Below, piece after piece: positions 7,322 through 14,199 of a stretch of DNA of 14,199 bases. Position 1 is the first letter of the stretch, and each line of letters opens with the position of its first letter. The DNA comes from an uncultured Anaerotruncus sp. (lineage in GTDB: Bacteria; Bacillota; Clostridia; Oscillospirales; Ruminococcaceae). The position numbers and the translations under genes were made by a program. The stretch spans positions 1-14,199 of the forward strand of contig CAJUJI010000067.1 of NCBI GenBank assembly GCA_910586875.1, in the 5' to 3' direction. The notes under the pieces are model-generated. The model did no database searches. It was not told where the DNA came from and saw only the letters and a list, made by a program, of their open reading frames with translations.

Positions 7322-7351
7322 GACCGAATTTTGACTTTTGCCCGCTATGCT
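7318..7351 (+). promoter_or_regulatory. Direct-repeat operator/promoter of the lipoprotein-ABC operon
   Basis: TTGAC half-sites at 7320-7324 and 7331-7335 are 11 bp apart, as at 4793 and 4804. A TATGCT -10-like element (7346-7351) lies 20 bases after the first TTGACC and 9 bases after the second TTGACT. The long spacer suggests a promoter that needs an activator. The match to 4791-4816 points to control by the response regulator encoded at 4847. Confidence 0.65.
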
Positions 7352-7379
7352 TAGTCCATCAAAGCAAAGGAGGCCATGT

Positions 7380-8414
7380 ATGCGAAAACGATTGATTGCC
7401 GTTCCCCTGATGTGCGGCGCTCTTTTCTCCCTTGCCGCCTGCGGAAGCTATGCCATTCCAGACAGCACGCCCCCGCCGTCACAGGCTGCCGCCGCAAACC
7501 CGTTTGAGGCGGCGGAGGAGGACGCCGGATTTCTGGCAATGCTCACCCACGGAGCTGCTTCGGCTGATTTTTCCGAGAGCGGGGAGCGTCTGCCATTCTC
7601 CTATGACGGCGGCGAGTTTCGGCTGGACTACCAATTCTCCCTCACCGGCAAGATGGATACCGTTGGATTTCTCCTGTTCTTAGACGGCCAGCCCCAGCCC
7701 TATAAGGTGAACGATACCACAGCGGAGTATGAGTATTGCCACAGCTTTTCCGCAGGGGAGGACCAGAGCTTTTCTTTCCTCTTTGAGCCTGTGACCGGCA
7801 GTACCGGCGATACGCTGGCCTTGACCGTTGTGAGCATCACAAACCCGGACTTCCAGCCGGATATGGAATCCACATCCAGCTATGGCTGGTATCATAAAAC
7901 GCTGGATTCCCGTGTTGAATTGCAGTTCAATGCGGACGCGCCTGCCGTCCATTCAGACCTTCCGCCTGTCCGGGAAATCTTCGTGCAGAGTGATGTGCGG
8001 GAGGAAAAAGTTACAGCGCAGTATGTGGAAAGCGAACTTCCCAAACACGGCTGGGGCGGCGTCAGCATGGACACGCTGGACAGCGGGATCTACTATACGT
8101 TCTCCTGTGACGGCGGCATCACCTATGACAACCTGCGGGTCTCCACTCCTGTTACCCTGCAATTTACCATGTGCGGCACAGCCGGAACAAGTTACAGTAT
8201 CGCTTTTTTCCTGGATCACCAGCCGGTAAAACTTGATGAAAACACCTGTCGCTCTATTACATTGAGCAAAGGCGGTGTCATGGAGCTTGAGGCCGTAATC
8301 GATCCGGATAAGCTGGGGCCGTTTCACACCTTCTATTGTGTGGCCGTCCCCCAGGACGGCACCTCCGGCCCGTTCTTTAAGACCAATTCTATTTTATTGT
8401 ATAAGGAGAGCTGA
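7380..8414 (+). CDS. Lipoprotein with two related beta-rich domains
   Basis: The protein has 344 residues and starts with a lipoprotein signal (MRKRLIAVPLMCGALFSLAAC) with the lipidated cysteine at position 21. A short proline/alanine linker follows. Two similar segments then appear: about 79-156 with FLLFLDGQPQPY, and about 257-330 with IAFFLDHQPVKL. Each is preceded by an alternating hydrophobic strand and a glycine turn, and each probably forms a beta-sandwich. The protein should sit on the outer face of the cytoplasmic membrane. GGAGG lies six bases before the ATG at 7380. It is the first gene of the operon, just after the shared operator. I know no family name for it. A ligand-binding or accessory role for the ABC transporter encoded downstream is inferred from position. 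Confidence 0.82.
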   Translation: MRKRLIAVPLMCGALFSLAACGSYAIPDSTPPPSQAAAANPFEAAEEDAGFLAMLTHGAASADFSESGERLPFSYDGGEFRLDYQFSLTGKMDTVGFLLFLDGQPQPYKVNDTTAEYEYCHSFSAGEDQSFSFLFEPVTGSTGDTLALTVVSITNPDFQPDMESTSSYGWYHKTLDSRVELQFNADAPAVHSDLPPVREIFVQSDVREEKVTAQYVESELPKHGWGGVSMDTLDSGIYYTFSCDGGITYDNLRVSTPVTLQFTMCGTAGTSYSIAFFLDHQPVKLDENTCRSITLSKGGVMELEAVIDPDKLGPFHTFYCVAVPQDGTSGPFFKTNSILLYKES

Positions 8415-8416
8415 AC

Positions 8417-9595
8417 ATGAAAAAGACATTCTGCATAACACTGGCGCTGCTTTTAACCCTGGCGTTATCCGCCTGCGGTAAGACGGATTCCCCGGCTCCT
8501 GCGGTTTCGGGAAACGTCCCCTCCAATACATCCGTGGCCGCTGTCCCGCCCTCTGACGGGCAGCAGAACCAGCCCGTTTCCCAGGCTGGTACATCCTGCA
8601 CCTTCAACCCTGCCCTGTTTGGCGGCAAGCTCCAGAGCTGCGCCTATGCCGGGAACGGAACGCTTTTCGTGCTGGCAGACAAGCTGTACCTCTACGACAC
8701 AGGGACTTCCTCGGTGCTGGCCACCGCAGAAGCGCCCCTGCGCGATTTTGAAGCGCAGGCCATTGACGGGGGCTACGTCCTGTCCGGCATGGGCGATAGC
8801 GGCATGATGGCGTACGTCTACGACAGCTCACTTTCGCTGAACAAGGAGCTTGCGGTGAATGAGCTTTTGCAGGGAGATTTTGTTGTCAGCGAAGCCGGGG
8901 GCGTTGCGGCCTCCACGGACGGAAAGAAGCTGGCGTTTGCCGCTATGGGCGGGCTGTATCTGTATGACCTGGAAAGCGGGAGCCTGACTACCCTCCTGGA
9001 CATGGCCCAAAACGCCGGGACAGCCAGCATCAGTATTTCCATGCTGAACGGCGCCGCCTTTGCCCAGGACAACAGCCAGATCGTGTTCTATGGCAGCGGC
9101 AGCTCAATTCCCGCAGTAGATGGCGAGGAAAGCTTTTCCATCCACGGGAGCATCGCCACAGATGGCAGCGGCCTGAAGCTCACAAAACCGTCCGGCTATG
9201 AAATGGAAGAAATGCAGAGCAGCGCCAGCCGGTTGTTTTTCCCGCAAGCCTTTACCCAGGCCAACGGCACGCTGCTTTGGATTGACCGGGCAACGGGCAG
9301 CGCCAACACGCTTTCCTTCTCTGCCAGCGGTGAAGGCAAAGACGGCGTGTACGGCTCGGAGCAGGGGAACTATGTGGCAACCGCTGTTCTGGGTAGCAAT
9401 CTGACTGTTCGCGTCTATGACGTGGCCTCCGGCGCATTGGTTGCTACCGAAGTGATCGAGAACTCCGACCCTACATATTTCAACCGCATCCCCAGGATTT
9501 ACCTTTTGGACGGGGCCAAGACCGCCGTAGTCGTTCTTGGAGGCAGTATCAGCGAAATTGATACGCTGGTTTCTACATTTGAGTTTGGAGCGTAA
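8417..9595 (+). CDS. Lipoprotein with beta-propeller-like repeats
   Basis: The protein has 392 residues. The signal peptide ends in the lipobox LSAC with the cysteine at position 20, followed by a proline/serine/threonine-rich linker to about residue 60. The remainder alternates short strands and turns in repeating units such as LFVLADKLYLYDTGTSSVL, LAFAAMGGLYLYDLESGSL and VRVYDVASGALV, each with a YD(T/L/V)xSG-like turn typical of WD40/PQQ-like propeller blades. It is predicted to be anchored outside the membrane. AAGGAGAG precedes the ATG, only two bases separate it from the previous stop, and one base separates its stop from the ABC ATPase start, so the genes are cotranscribed and probably coupled. 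The function is unknown; a docking or sensing platform for the transporter is an inference. Confidence 0.82.
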   Translation: MKKTFCITLALLLTLALSACGKTDSPAPAVSGNVPSNTSVAAVPPSDGQQNQPVSQAGTSCTFNPALFGGKLQSCAYAGNGTLFVLADKLYLYDTGTSSVLATAEAPLRDFEAQAIDGGYVLSGMGDSGMMAYVYDSSLSLNKELAVNELLQGDFVVSEAGGVAASTDGKKLAFAAMGGLYLYDLESGSLTTLLDMAQNAGTASISISMLNGAAFAQDNSQIVFYGSGSSIPAVDGEESFSIHGSIATDGSGLKLTKPSGYEMEEMQSSASRLFFPQAFTQANGTLLWIDRATGSANTLSFSASGEGKDGVYGSEQGNYVATAVLGSNLTVRVYDVASGALVATEVIENSDPTYFNRIPRIYLLDGAKTAVVVLGGSISEIDTLVSTFEFGA

Positions 9596-9596
9596 C

Positions 9597-10484
9597 ATGG
9601 AGATCACATTTGAAAGCGTATCGAAGCAATACAAAAGCAAGTATGCGCTGAAAAACTTTACCGCCACCTTGAGTGAGGGTGTGTATGGCCTGCTGGGTGA
9701 AAACGGGGCCGGGAAAACCACGCTCATCAACACCTTTGTGGGCATTTTGCGGGGGGACAGCGGTACGATCCGGGTGGACGGTCAGGACGTGAGAACGCTG
9801 GGCAAAGCGTTTCTGTCCCAAATCGGCTATATGCCGCAGTATCCTATCTTTTATCGGGATTTTACCGTCAAGGATTTTCTGCTCTATATGTGTGCGCTGA
9901 AAGACATCCCTACCCATGATGCACAAGACCGGGTTTCGGAGCTGCTGGCCACGGTGAACCTGACGGACGCGCAGGACAAGAAAATCGGTGCGCTCTCCGG
10001 CGGTATGCGCCAGCGTGTCGGTATCGTGCAGGCCATGCTGTCCGACCCTAAAATTCTGATTCTGGACGAACCTACCGCCGGTCTTGACCCCAGCGAACGG
10101 ATACGGTTTCGGAACCTGATCTCCCGGTTTGCCCAGGGCCGGACAATCCTGCTGGCAACCCACATCGTTTCCGACGTTGAGTGCATCGCGCGGGAAATCC
10201 TGCTGCTGAAACAGGGGACGCTGCTCATGCAGGGGACGCCCGCCGCGCTGGAGCGGAACATCGAGGGCAAGGTATGGAATGTAACTGCTGGGGCCGAGGA
10301 TGCCGCGCTGCTGACCGATATGTACTGTGTCAGCAACATGAAGCAGGAGGACGGACGGTTTACCCTCCGCATTGTTGAGGATGGATGCCCAATCAAGACC
10401 GCACAGCCTGTCCAGCCCAACCTGGAGGATGTGTTCTTGTACTATTGTAGGGGGGAGCGCCATGATACGTCTGATACGGTATGA
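9597..10484 (+). CDS. ABC transporter ATP-binding protein
   Basis: The protein has 295 residues. It has Walker A GENGAGKT (34-41), the Q-loop in GYMPQYP (Q81), the ABC signature LSGGMRQR (133-140), Walker B ILILDEP (153-159) with the D-loop AGLD, and the H-loop LATHIVSD (H189). All catalytic residues are present. The order and spacing match the ABC-2 exporter ATPases (CcmA/NatA-like) that work with separate membrane subunits. The C-terminal region from about 225 ends in NLEDVFLYY, a common closing motif of this group. The ATG at 9597 has GGAG at the right distance. The gene overlaps the first permease gene by 23 bases, which supports coupled synthesis. It should power transport by the two permeases encoded next; the substrate cannot be read from sequence. 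Confidence 0.93.
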   Translation: MEITFESVSKQYKSKYALKNFTATLSEGVYGLLGENGAGKTTLINTFVGILRGDSGTIRVDGQDVRTLGKAFLSQIGYMPQYPIFYRDFTVKDFLLYMCALKDIPTHDAQDRVSELLATVNLTDAQDKKIGALSGGMRQRVGIVQAMLSDPKILILDEPTAGLDPSERIRFRNLISRFAQGRTILLATHIVSDVECIAREILLLKQGTLLMQGTPAALERNIEGKVWNVTAGAEDAALLTDMYCVSNMKQEDGRFTLRIVEDGCPIKTAQPVQPNLEDVFLYYCRGERHDTSDTV

Positions 10485-11682
10485 GTTTATTAAGCAGTTC
10501 TGTAAACGCTCCATCCTGGCGCTCTTTGTGGTGTTCAGCCTTGCAAACCTGTTCAAAATCTATGGCGAATACAAATCCTACTCCTATCTGACAGACGGGA
10601 ACGGAGAGCGGAGCTGGCACACGCTTCATTGGCAGCTCTATGAGGAATACCAGGGGGACATCACCCCGGAGAAGATCGAACGCCTGCTTGCAGTTTATCA
10701 GCCACTTGTGGAGGCCACGTCAGATATGACCGCAAGCACAGCTACCGATGACCCTAACACGATGACCGGGAACCTATATAGCGACAGGAACCTGCTGGAC
10801 AAGTATTTTGTGACGCCTATGCAGTATTCCTATGAGTACAGCGGCCGGTCGGAGCAAGTGGCAAACAGAGCGCGGCAAAGCGCCGCGCTCTATGAGGAGC
10901 GGGGAGCGGTTTACCAACAGAGGATGTGTGGCGCGATCTATAACCTCTATGCTGGCCGCACCATCCCTGCCTTTGCCTATCGGGAAATGTGCAATTACTA
11001 TCTGAACTATGATTTTTCCATCGTCCTGACCCTCCTGCTCTGCCTCTATGGGATCATCGGAACCTTTGTGAGCGAACGGGAAACGCAGATGGATATGCTG
11101 CTGCTGGTAAGTCCCAACGGCGGCAGAAAAACCGCCATGGCAAAAATCCTCGCGGCCACCCTGTTTCTACTCCTGACCTCGCTGTGGTTTTCTCTCCTTG
11201 ACCTGATCGGCTTCGCGGCTTCCTTTCAGACCTTGGAAGGGCTGGCCCTGCCGGTGTTCGCAATTCCGAATTTTGCGGAAGTCTCCGTTAATCTCAGCAT
11301 TTTCCAGTATGTCCTCTTGTCTGCGGCACTTAAATGCGCTGGCACATGGGTGATTGGAATGCTCTGGCTGTTGGTTTCGATGTTCTGGAAAAATGCCCTG
11401 CTCCCCTTTGTCATCAATTTTGCCCTCTGCATGGCGCTGATCGTCAGCGGAGCTGCCTGCGCCTACTCCAATTTCTTCTGGACAAAGGTGCTGAACCCTT
11501 ATTCTCTGCTGACAAACCGTGTTCTCCTGGGCAAAACAGAGTTTGTAAACCTGGGCGGCTTCCCCGTCCTGACTTGGCAGGCCGCAGTTTGGATTTCTTT
11601 GACAGCGGGCCTTGCGCTTGCCGCCGCAATCTATTTTCTGTCAGCGGAAAACTGTCACCACTGTGTTGGGAGGGCAAAATGA
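10462..11682 (+). CDS. ABC-2-like transporter permease, first subunit
   Basis: The protein has 406 residues. The N-terminus (MIRLIRYEFIKQF) is typical of ABC-2 permeases, with a first membrane helix at about 17-35. A large, mostly hydrophilic region of about 145 residues lies between helix 1 and helix 2 and should be extracellular. Five further hydrophobic segments lie at about 184-204, 225-250, 283-306, 312-335 and 372-393. The intracellular loop TFVSERETQMDMLLLVSPNGGRKT after helix 2 is the likely coupling region for the ATPase. GGGGGAG precedes the ATG at 10462. Its stop overlaps the next start as ATGA. It probably forms a heterodimer with the second permease. Confidence 0.86.
   Translation: MIRLIRYEFIKQFCKRSILALFVVFSLANLFKIYGEYKSYSYLTDGNGERSWHTLHWQLYEEYQGDITPEKIERLLAVYQPLVEATSDMTASTATDDPNTMTGNLYSDRNLLDKYFVTPMQYSYEYSGRSEQVANRARQSAALYEERGAVYQQRMCGAIYNLYAGRTIPAFAYREMCNYYLNYDFSIVLTLLLCLYGIIGTFVSERETQMDMLLLVSPNGGRKTAMAKILAATLFLLLTSLWFSLLDLIGFAASFQTLEGLALPVFAIPNFAEVSVNLSIFQYVLLSAALKCAGTWVIGMLWLLVSMFWKNALLPFVINFALCMALIVSGAACAYSNFFWTKVLNPYSLLTNRVLLGKTEFVNLGGFPVLTWQAAVWISLTAGLALAAAIYFLSAENCHHCVGRAK
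10867..10891. repeat. Perfect GC-rich inverted repeat inside the permease gene
   Basis: AGAGCGCGGC (10867-10876) and GCCGCGCTCT (10882-10891) are perfectly complementary over 10 bp around the loop AAAGC. It lies within the extracellular-loop codons of the first permease. There is no T run on the plus strand, so it is probably not a terminator. An mRNA hairpin that slows translation is possible, as is chance in GC-rich coding sequence. Confidence 0.55.
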
Positions 11683-13649
11683 GTGTTTTCTCTTATGAAT
11701 GGAAAAAACTAATGGTCATGCAGCGGGGTCTGTTCTATATCCTGGCTGCGCTCCTGGTCAGTACAGTTTGGCTGGCCGCAACCGACAGGCCGCAGAACAG
11801 CGCGATGGAAGAATACCGCGAGGAATACGAGTGGTATCTGGAACGGCTGGACGGGGCCTGCACAGAGGAAAAGGCCGCTTGGCTGGAGCAGGAGGCCCAG
11901 GCCATCACGGAGGCCCGCAGTACCCGCTCAGGGTCCCAGGAAAGCTATTACAGCGGCCAGATCACAGAGGAACAGTATGAGCGGCAGATCGCGGAGGTCA
12001 ACACGGTTTTGGCCCATGAGCATGGCTTTGAAGCTGTGTATCAGCAATATTTATATATCTGTGAGAACACCGGCAATCGTTACTTTCTGAAAACAAACGG
12101 CTGGGCGGGGCTGTTTTCCTCCCAAACGCTGGACTTCCCGCTGTTCCTTGCCGTTCTGATTTTGGCGACCACGGTTTTTTGTTCGGAGTATAGCTGCCAG
12201 ATGGACGCACTTTTGCGGACTGCGCCGCAAAGCCGTAAGAGTGCCGGATGCAAAGTCGTGATGACCCTCTGCACCGTGTTCGCTCTCTGCGGAGGGCTGG
12301 CCCTGATTCGTTTTGTATTCTTCGGGATGAAATATGGTCTGCCCCATGGGGAATACCCTGTCCAGAGTATCGCCAGTTTCGGAGGCAGTACAAAAAACAT
12401 CTCCCTGCTGGCTGCGTATCTGATTCTGACCGTCCTGCGCTGTTTTGGCTCGGTGTATCTCGCCGCCCTGCTGCTCTTTACCTCCGTTTTGGTGAAGAAA
12501 TACGCTTTGACGGTGGTGATCGGGGTGGCATCCACCTTAATCCCGTATATCGGCCTGTCCAGACAAATTTGCTACCGCTTGCCATTGCCCCTGCCGTTCC
12601 TGCTGGCAACCAGCTTTCTGGAAGGGGCTTCCTCTGCGGAGGATTCGCTGACAGGTGAACCCATCGTGATTTTTTCGGAGCGTTCTCCCCAGGAGCTGCT
12701 GGCCCTGCTGGGCTTGTCCGCTGTGTGCTGCGCCCTCATGGTATGGTGGGTGCTGCGGCAAAACACAAACTGCTGGCAGTCTGGAAGAAAGCCCGTCAGA
12801 GGCTACGGGGTTGCCGCACTCTGCCTGCTGGTGTTGCTCTCGCTGTCCGGCTGCTCTGCCGCAGAATCCACAAACGGGATATTCAATTCATCTTCGCAAA
12901 GTGTGTCGGAAACTTACAGCGTGATCTACGACGATCAGACGCGGACATACGCTCTGGAAGACCGGGCAACCGGCGCTTTGACGAATTTGGCTCTCTCTCC
13001 GCTGTTCGGGGCCTTTTCGGATGAGGAATCCGTCAAAGCCGTCTATATGGATGCTCCGTACATTTATTATATGACCTCCCGCACAGAACAGTATGTGGAT
13101 CGGGTCGGCAGCTACAACAGCACAGCTACCCAGGTGTCCATTGTCCAGCTTGATACAGAAACCTTTGAGGAACAGGTTATTTTCGAGAAAATAACGGACA
13201 GCGGGCGCTCTCTGCTGGGAATTGACTATACCGTGGGGGATACCTGGATGTTTCTGCAATACTGCTATGGCTTTTTCTTGAACAACGACAGCCTCTTTTT
13301 CATTACGAATGATGGGATTACGGAAGTGAGCAGGACGATTCAGCGAACGCAAGTGCTGGACATCCCCACCAGGGGGAATATAGCGTTTGATGGGCGGACG
13401 ATCTACTTCATCAACGAAAATTCTTTGCTGACAGCGTATGACACCAAGACCCACAAAGAAAGACCGTTTCGGAATATGGTTGCCTCTGACTTCTGTCTGA
13501 CCGATCAAGGGCTGTACTTTATCAACCGCATGGATTCCGACTGCGTTTATCTATGCGGCAGGGATGGCGCCCACAGTCTGAAGATTTCAAATGATCCGGC
13601 CCTGTCTGTTGGTTATGACGGCGAGAAAGTTACCATGATATGGAGGTAG
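11679..13649 (+). CDS. ABC permease fused to an extracellular lipoprotein-like domain
   Basis: The protein has 656 residues. Residues 1-360 form an ABC-2-like permease: a first helix at about 15-34, an extracellular acidic, helix-rich region to about 150, then hydrophobic segments to about 358. The basic stretch GRKPVRG (about 369-375) is followed by a hydrophobic segment VAALCLLVLLSLSG and C392, which together look exactly like a lipoprotein signal peptide with lipobox LSGC. Residues 393-656 alternate strands and turns (IYYMTSR, TIYFINENSL, GLYFINRMDSD) like propeller lipoproteins of the DUF5050 type. A six-helix permease ends inside the cell, so this extra segment would carry the domain outside, consistent with its basic inner flank. 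The ATG at 11679 overlaps the previous stop by four bases, with GGGAGG upstream. Whether SPase II cuts at C392 is unknown. There is no stop codon or strong internal start at the joint. Confidence 0.85.
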   Translation: MSVFSYEWKKLMVMQRGLFYILAALLVSTVWLAATDRPQNSAMEEYREEYEWYLERLDGACTEEKAAWLEQEAQAITEARSTRSGSQESYYSGQITEEQYERQIAEVNTVLAHEHGFEAVYQQYLYICENTGNRYFLKTNGWAGLFSSQTLDFPLFLAVLILATTVFCSEYSCQMDALLRTAPQSRKSAGCKVVMTLCTVFALCGGLALIRFVFFGMKYGLPHGEYPVQSIASFGGSTKNISLLAAYLILTVLRCFGSVYLAALLLFTSVLVKKYALTVVIGVASTLIPYIGLSRQICYRLPLPLPFLLATSFLEGASSAEDSLTGEPIVIFSERSPQELLALLGLSAVCCALMVWWVLRQNTNCWQSGRKPVRGYGVAALCLLVLLSLSGCSAAESTNGIFNSSSQSVSETYSVIYDDQTRTYALEDRATGALTNLALSPLFGAFSDEESVKAVYMDAPYIYYMTSRTEQYVDRVGSYNSTATQVSIVQLDTETFEEQVIFEKITDSGRSLLGIDYTVGDTWMFLQYCYGFFLNNDSLFFITNDGITEVSRTIQRTQVLDIPTRGNIAFDGRTIYFINENSLLTAYDTKTHKERPFRNMVASDFCLTDQGLYFINRMDSDCVYLCGRDGAHSLKISNDPALSVGYDGEKVTMIWR

Positions 13650-13651
13650 AT

Positions 13652-13921
13652 GTGTTGCTCTCAAGATCCCACTTGTATTACATCAAAAAGGAGAAGGACC
13701 AGCGGGCCAGGGTGATTTCCGCCAGACTCTGCCGGGAATTTGGGAGTACCACTACCTCTCTCTACATCAAAATAATCAAACGCCATATGAGCCTGGAGCT
13801 GAACCAACAGTTTGGGATCCGGCGATTGGAGCAGATGGAGGATAGCCTTTTTCCAGAATATCTGAAGGCGGTCCATGAGTACAGATTTTCCTATGGCGGT
13901 AAAACATATCCCGAAAAGTGA
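13652..13921 (+). CDS. Small basic protein of unknown function at the operon end
   Basis: The protein has about 89 residues and I do not recognise it. It is hydrophilic and helix-rich, with a basic first half (IKKEKDQRARVISARLCREFG and IKIIKRHMS) and a tyrosine-rich end (YRFSYGGKTYPEK). There is no signal peptide. GGAGG at 13642-13646 is placed for a GTG at 13652 or a TTG at 13655; an ATG at 13640 would put the ribosome site inside the gene and overlap the permease stop by 10 bases. It starts immediately after the fused permease gene, so it is probably cotranscribed, and a terminator follows. Nucleic-acid binding is possible from its charge, but unsupported by any motif I can name. Confidence 0.6.
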   Translation: MLLSRSHLYYIKKEKDQRARVISARLCREFGSTTTSLYIKIIKRHMSLELNQQFGIRRLEQMEDSLFPEYLKAVHEYRFSYGGKTYPEK

Positions 13922-13937
13922 CCGTAAAATGTAAAAC

Positions 13938-13975
13938 AGCAGGGGATAAGCATGTTTATCCTCTGCTATTTACTT
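13938..13975 (+). terminator. Terminator of the lipoprotein-ABC operon
   Basis: AGCAGGGGATAA (13938-13949) pairs with TTATCCTCTGCT (13956-13967) around GCATGT with a single G-T wobble, followed by ATTTACTT. It starts 16 bases after the last stop codon of the operon. The T run is interrupted, so termination may be imperfect. Confidence 0.7.
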
Positions 13976-14011
13976 GCCAGATGAAATTTTATCACGCCAT
14001 TCACCTTACAT

Positions 14012-14039
14012 TTGGATTAAAATCGTGATACTATATAAA
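14012..14039 (+). promoter_or_regulatory. Possible weak promoter in AT-rich intergenic DNA
   Basis: TTGGAT (14012-14017) and TATAAA (14034-14039) are 16 bases apart in a locally AT-rich stretch. No plus-strand gene follows in the window apart from a five-codon frame. AT-rich DNA makes such matches common by chance. Confidence 0.2.
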
Positions 14040-14106
14040 TAATATTGATAATATAGATTTTGCAAGGATGAGGATCTGTTTTTAAGTTGTTCTTCGTTTC
14101 CGGTAA

Positions 14107-14148
14107 AGAAGGCGCTGGCAAGGAAGTCTATCCTGGCCAGCGCCTTCT
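14107..14148 (-). terminator. Strong hairpin, likely terminator of a minus-strand gene entering from the right
   Basis: AGAAGGCGCTGGC (14107-14119) pairs perfectly over 13 bp with GCCAGCGCCTTCT (14136-14148), and an inner AGGA/TCCT extends the stem. Read on the minus strand it is followed by TTTACCGG, and it lies about ten bases after a possible stop codon (14161-14159). Read on the plus strand the tail is poorer in T, so the minus direction is preferred. Confidence 0.55.
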
Positions 14149-14158
14149 CATTCGTACT

Positions 14159-14199
14159 TCACTCCCACTTCGCAACCATCCGAATAAAGGCCAGAATAT
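14159..14199 (-). CDS. Possible C-terminal end of a gene entering from the right edge
   Basis: One minus-strand frame reads ILAFIRMVAKWE and then a TGA at 14161-14159, just before the hairpin at 14148-14107. Only twelve codons are visible, so coding is not proven. The reading depends on the position of the stop relative to the hairpin. Confidence 0.25.
   Translation of the reverse strand, partial: ILAFIRMVAKWE

Noticed and set aside
9573..10556. Minus-strand open frame of 327 codons
   Set aside because: It mirrors the ABC ATPase, which has every diagnostic motif on the plus strand.
13990..14030. TATCACG / CGTGATA inverted repeat as a possible attachment site or operator
   Set aside because: Only seven bases with a 27-base gap and no integrase or second copy in the window.

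Overview
The window looks like accessory DNA from a GC-rich gut Firmicute, probably Clostridia of the Oscillospirales or Lachnospirales type. The grounds are strong AGGAGG ribosome sites, tightly overlapping genes, SPase II lipoproteins, sigma-A style promoters and GC-rich coding sequence. No rRNA, tRNA, CRISPR array, integrase or transposase was seen. The organism and the mobile-element reading are inferences.

Left part (1-4613, minus strand, read right to left): a module of the kind carried on integrative conjugative elements or large plasmids. It encodes a single-stranded DNA-binding protein, a membrane-anchored protein of unknown function, a MoxR-like AAA+ ATPase, a small XRE-type repressor whose 5' end is frameshifted, and a metallopeptidase-like protein (HEAGH plus a downstream EDAYIEEK motif). 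The last gene runs off the left edge. The ATPase and the metallopeptidase-like protein resemble a MoxR/VWA-type chaperone pair. A strong minus-strand terminator or attenuator lies between the SSB gene and the rest.

Right part (4739-13967, plus strand): a divergent, self-contained signalling and transport locus. A strong promoter drives an OmpR-family response regulator and a histidine kinase, followed by a small AT-rich gene (about 34% GC by hand count) of unknown function. After a strong terminator comes a second operon: two lipoproteins, an ABC ATPase, an ABC-2-like permease, and a second permease fused to an extracellular beta-propeller-like domain through an internal lipobox. A small unknown gene and a terminator end the operon.

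The two operons share a nearly identical block (23 of 26 positions) in front of their first genes. It holds two TTGAC half-sites exactly 11 bp apart, which is the geometry of OmpR/PhoB-family operators. The likely circuit is: the kinase senses an envelope signal, and the regulator controls its own operon and switches on the lipoprotein/ABC operon. The substrate is unknown. An envelope-stress or antimicrobial-peptide response is a guess from the general architecture of such loci. The permease-lipoprotein fusion, the lipoprotein with an internally duplicated domain and the shared operator make this the best candidate for an undescribed system here.

Gaps: 4614-4846 holds the divergent promoters and operator, 7178-7379 holds two hairpins and the second operator, and 13922-14199 holds two hairpins and possibly the last codons of a convergent minus-strand gene.
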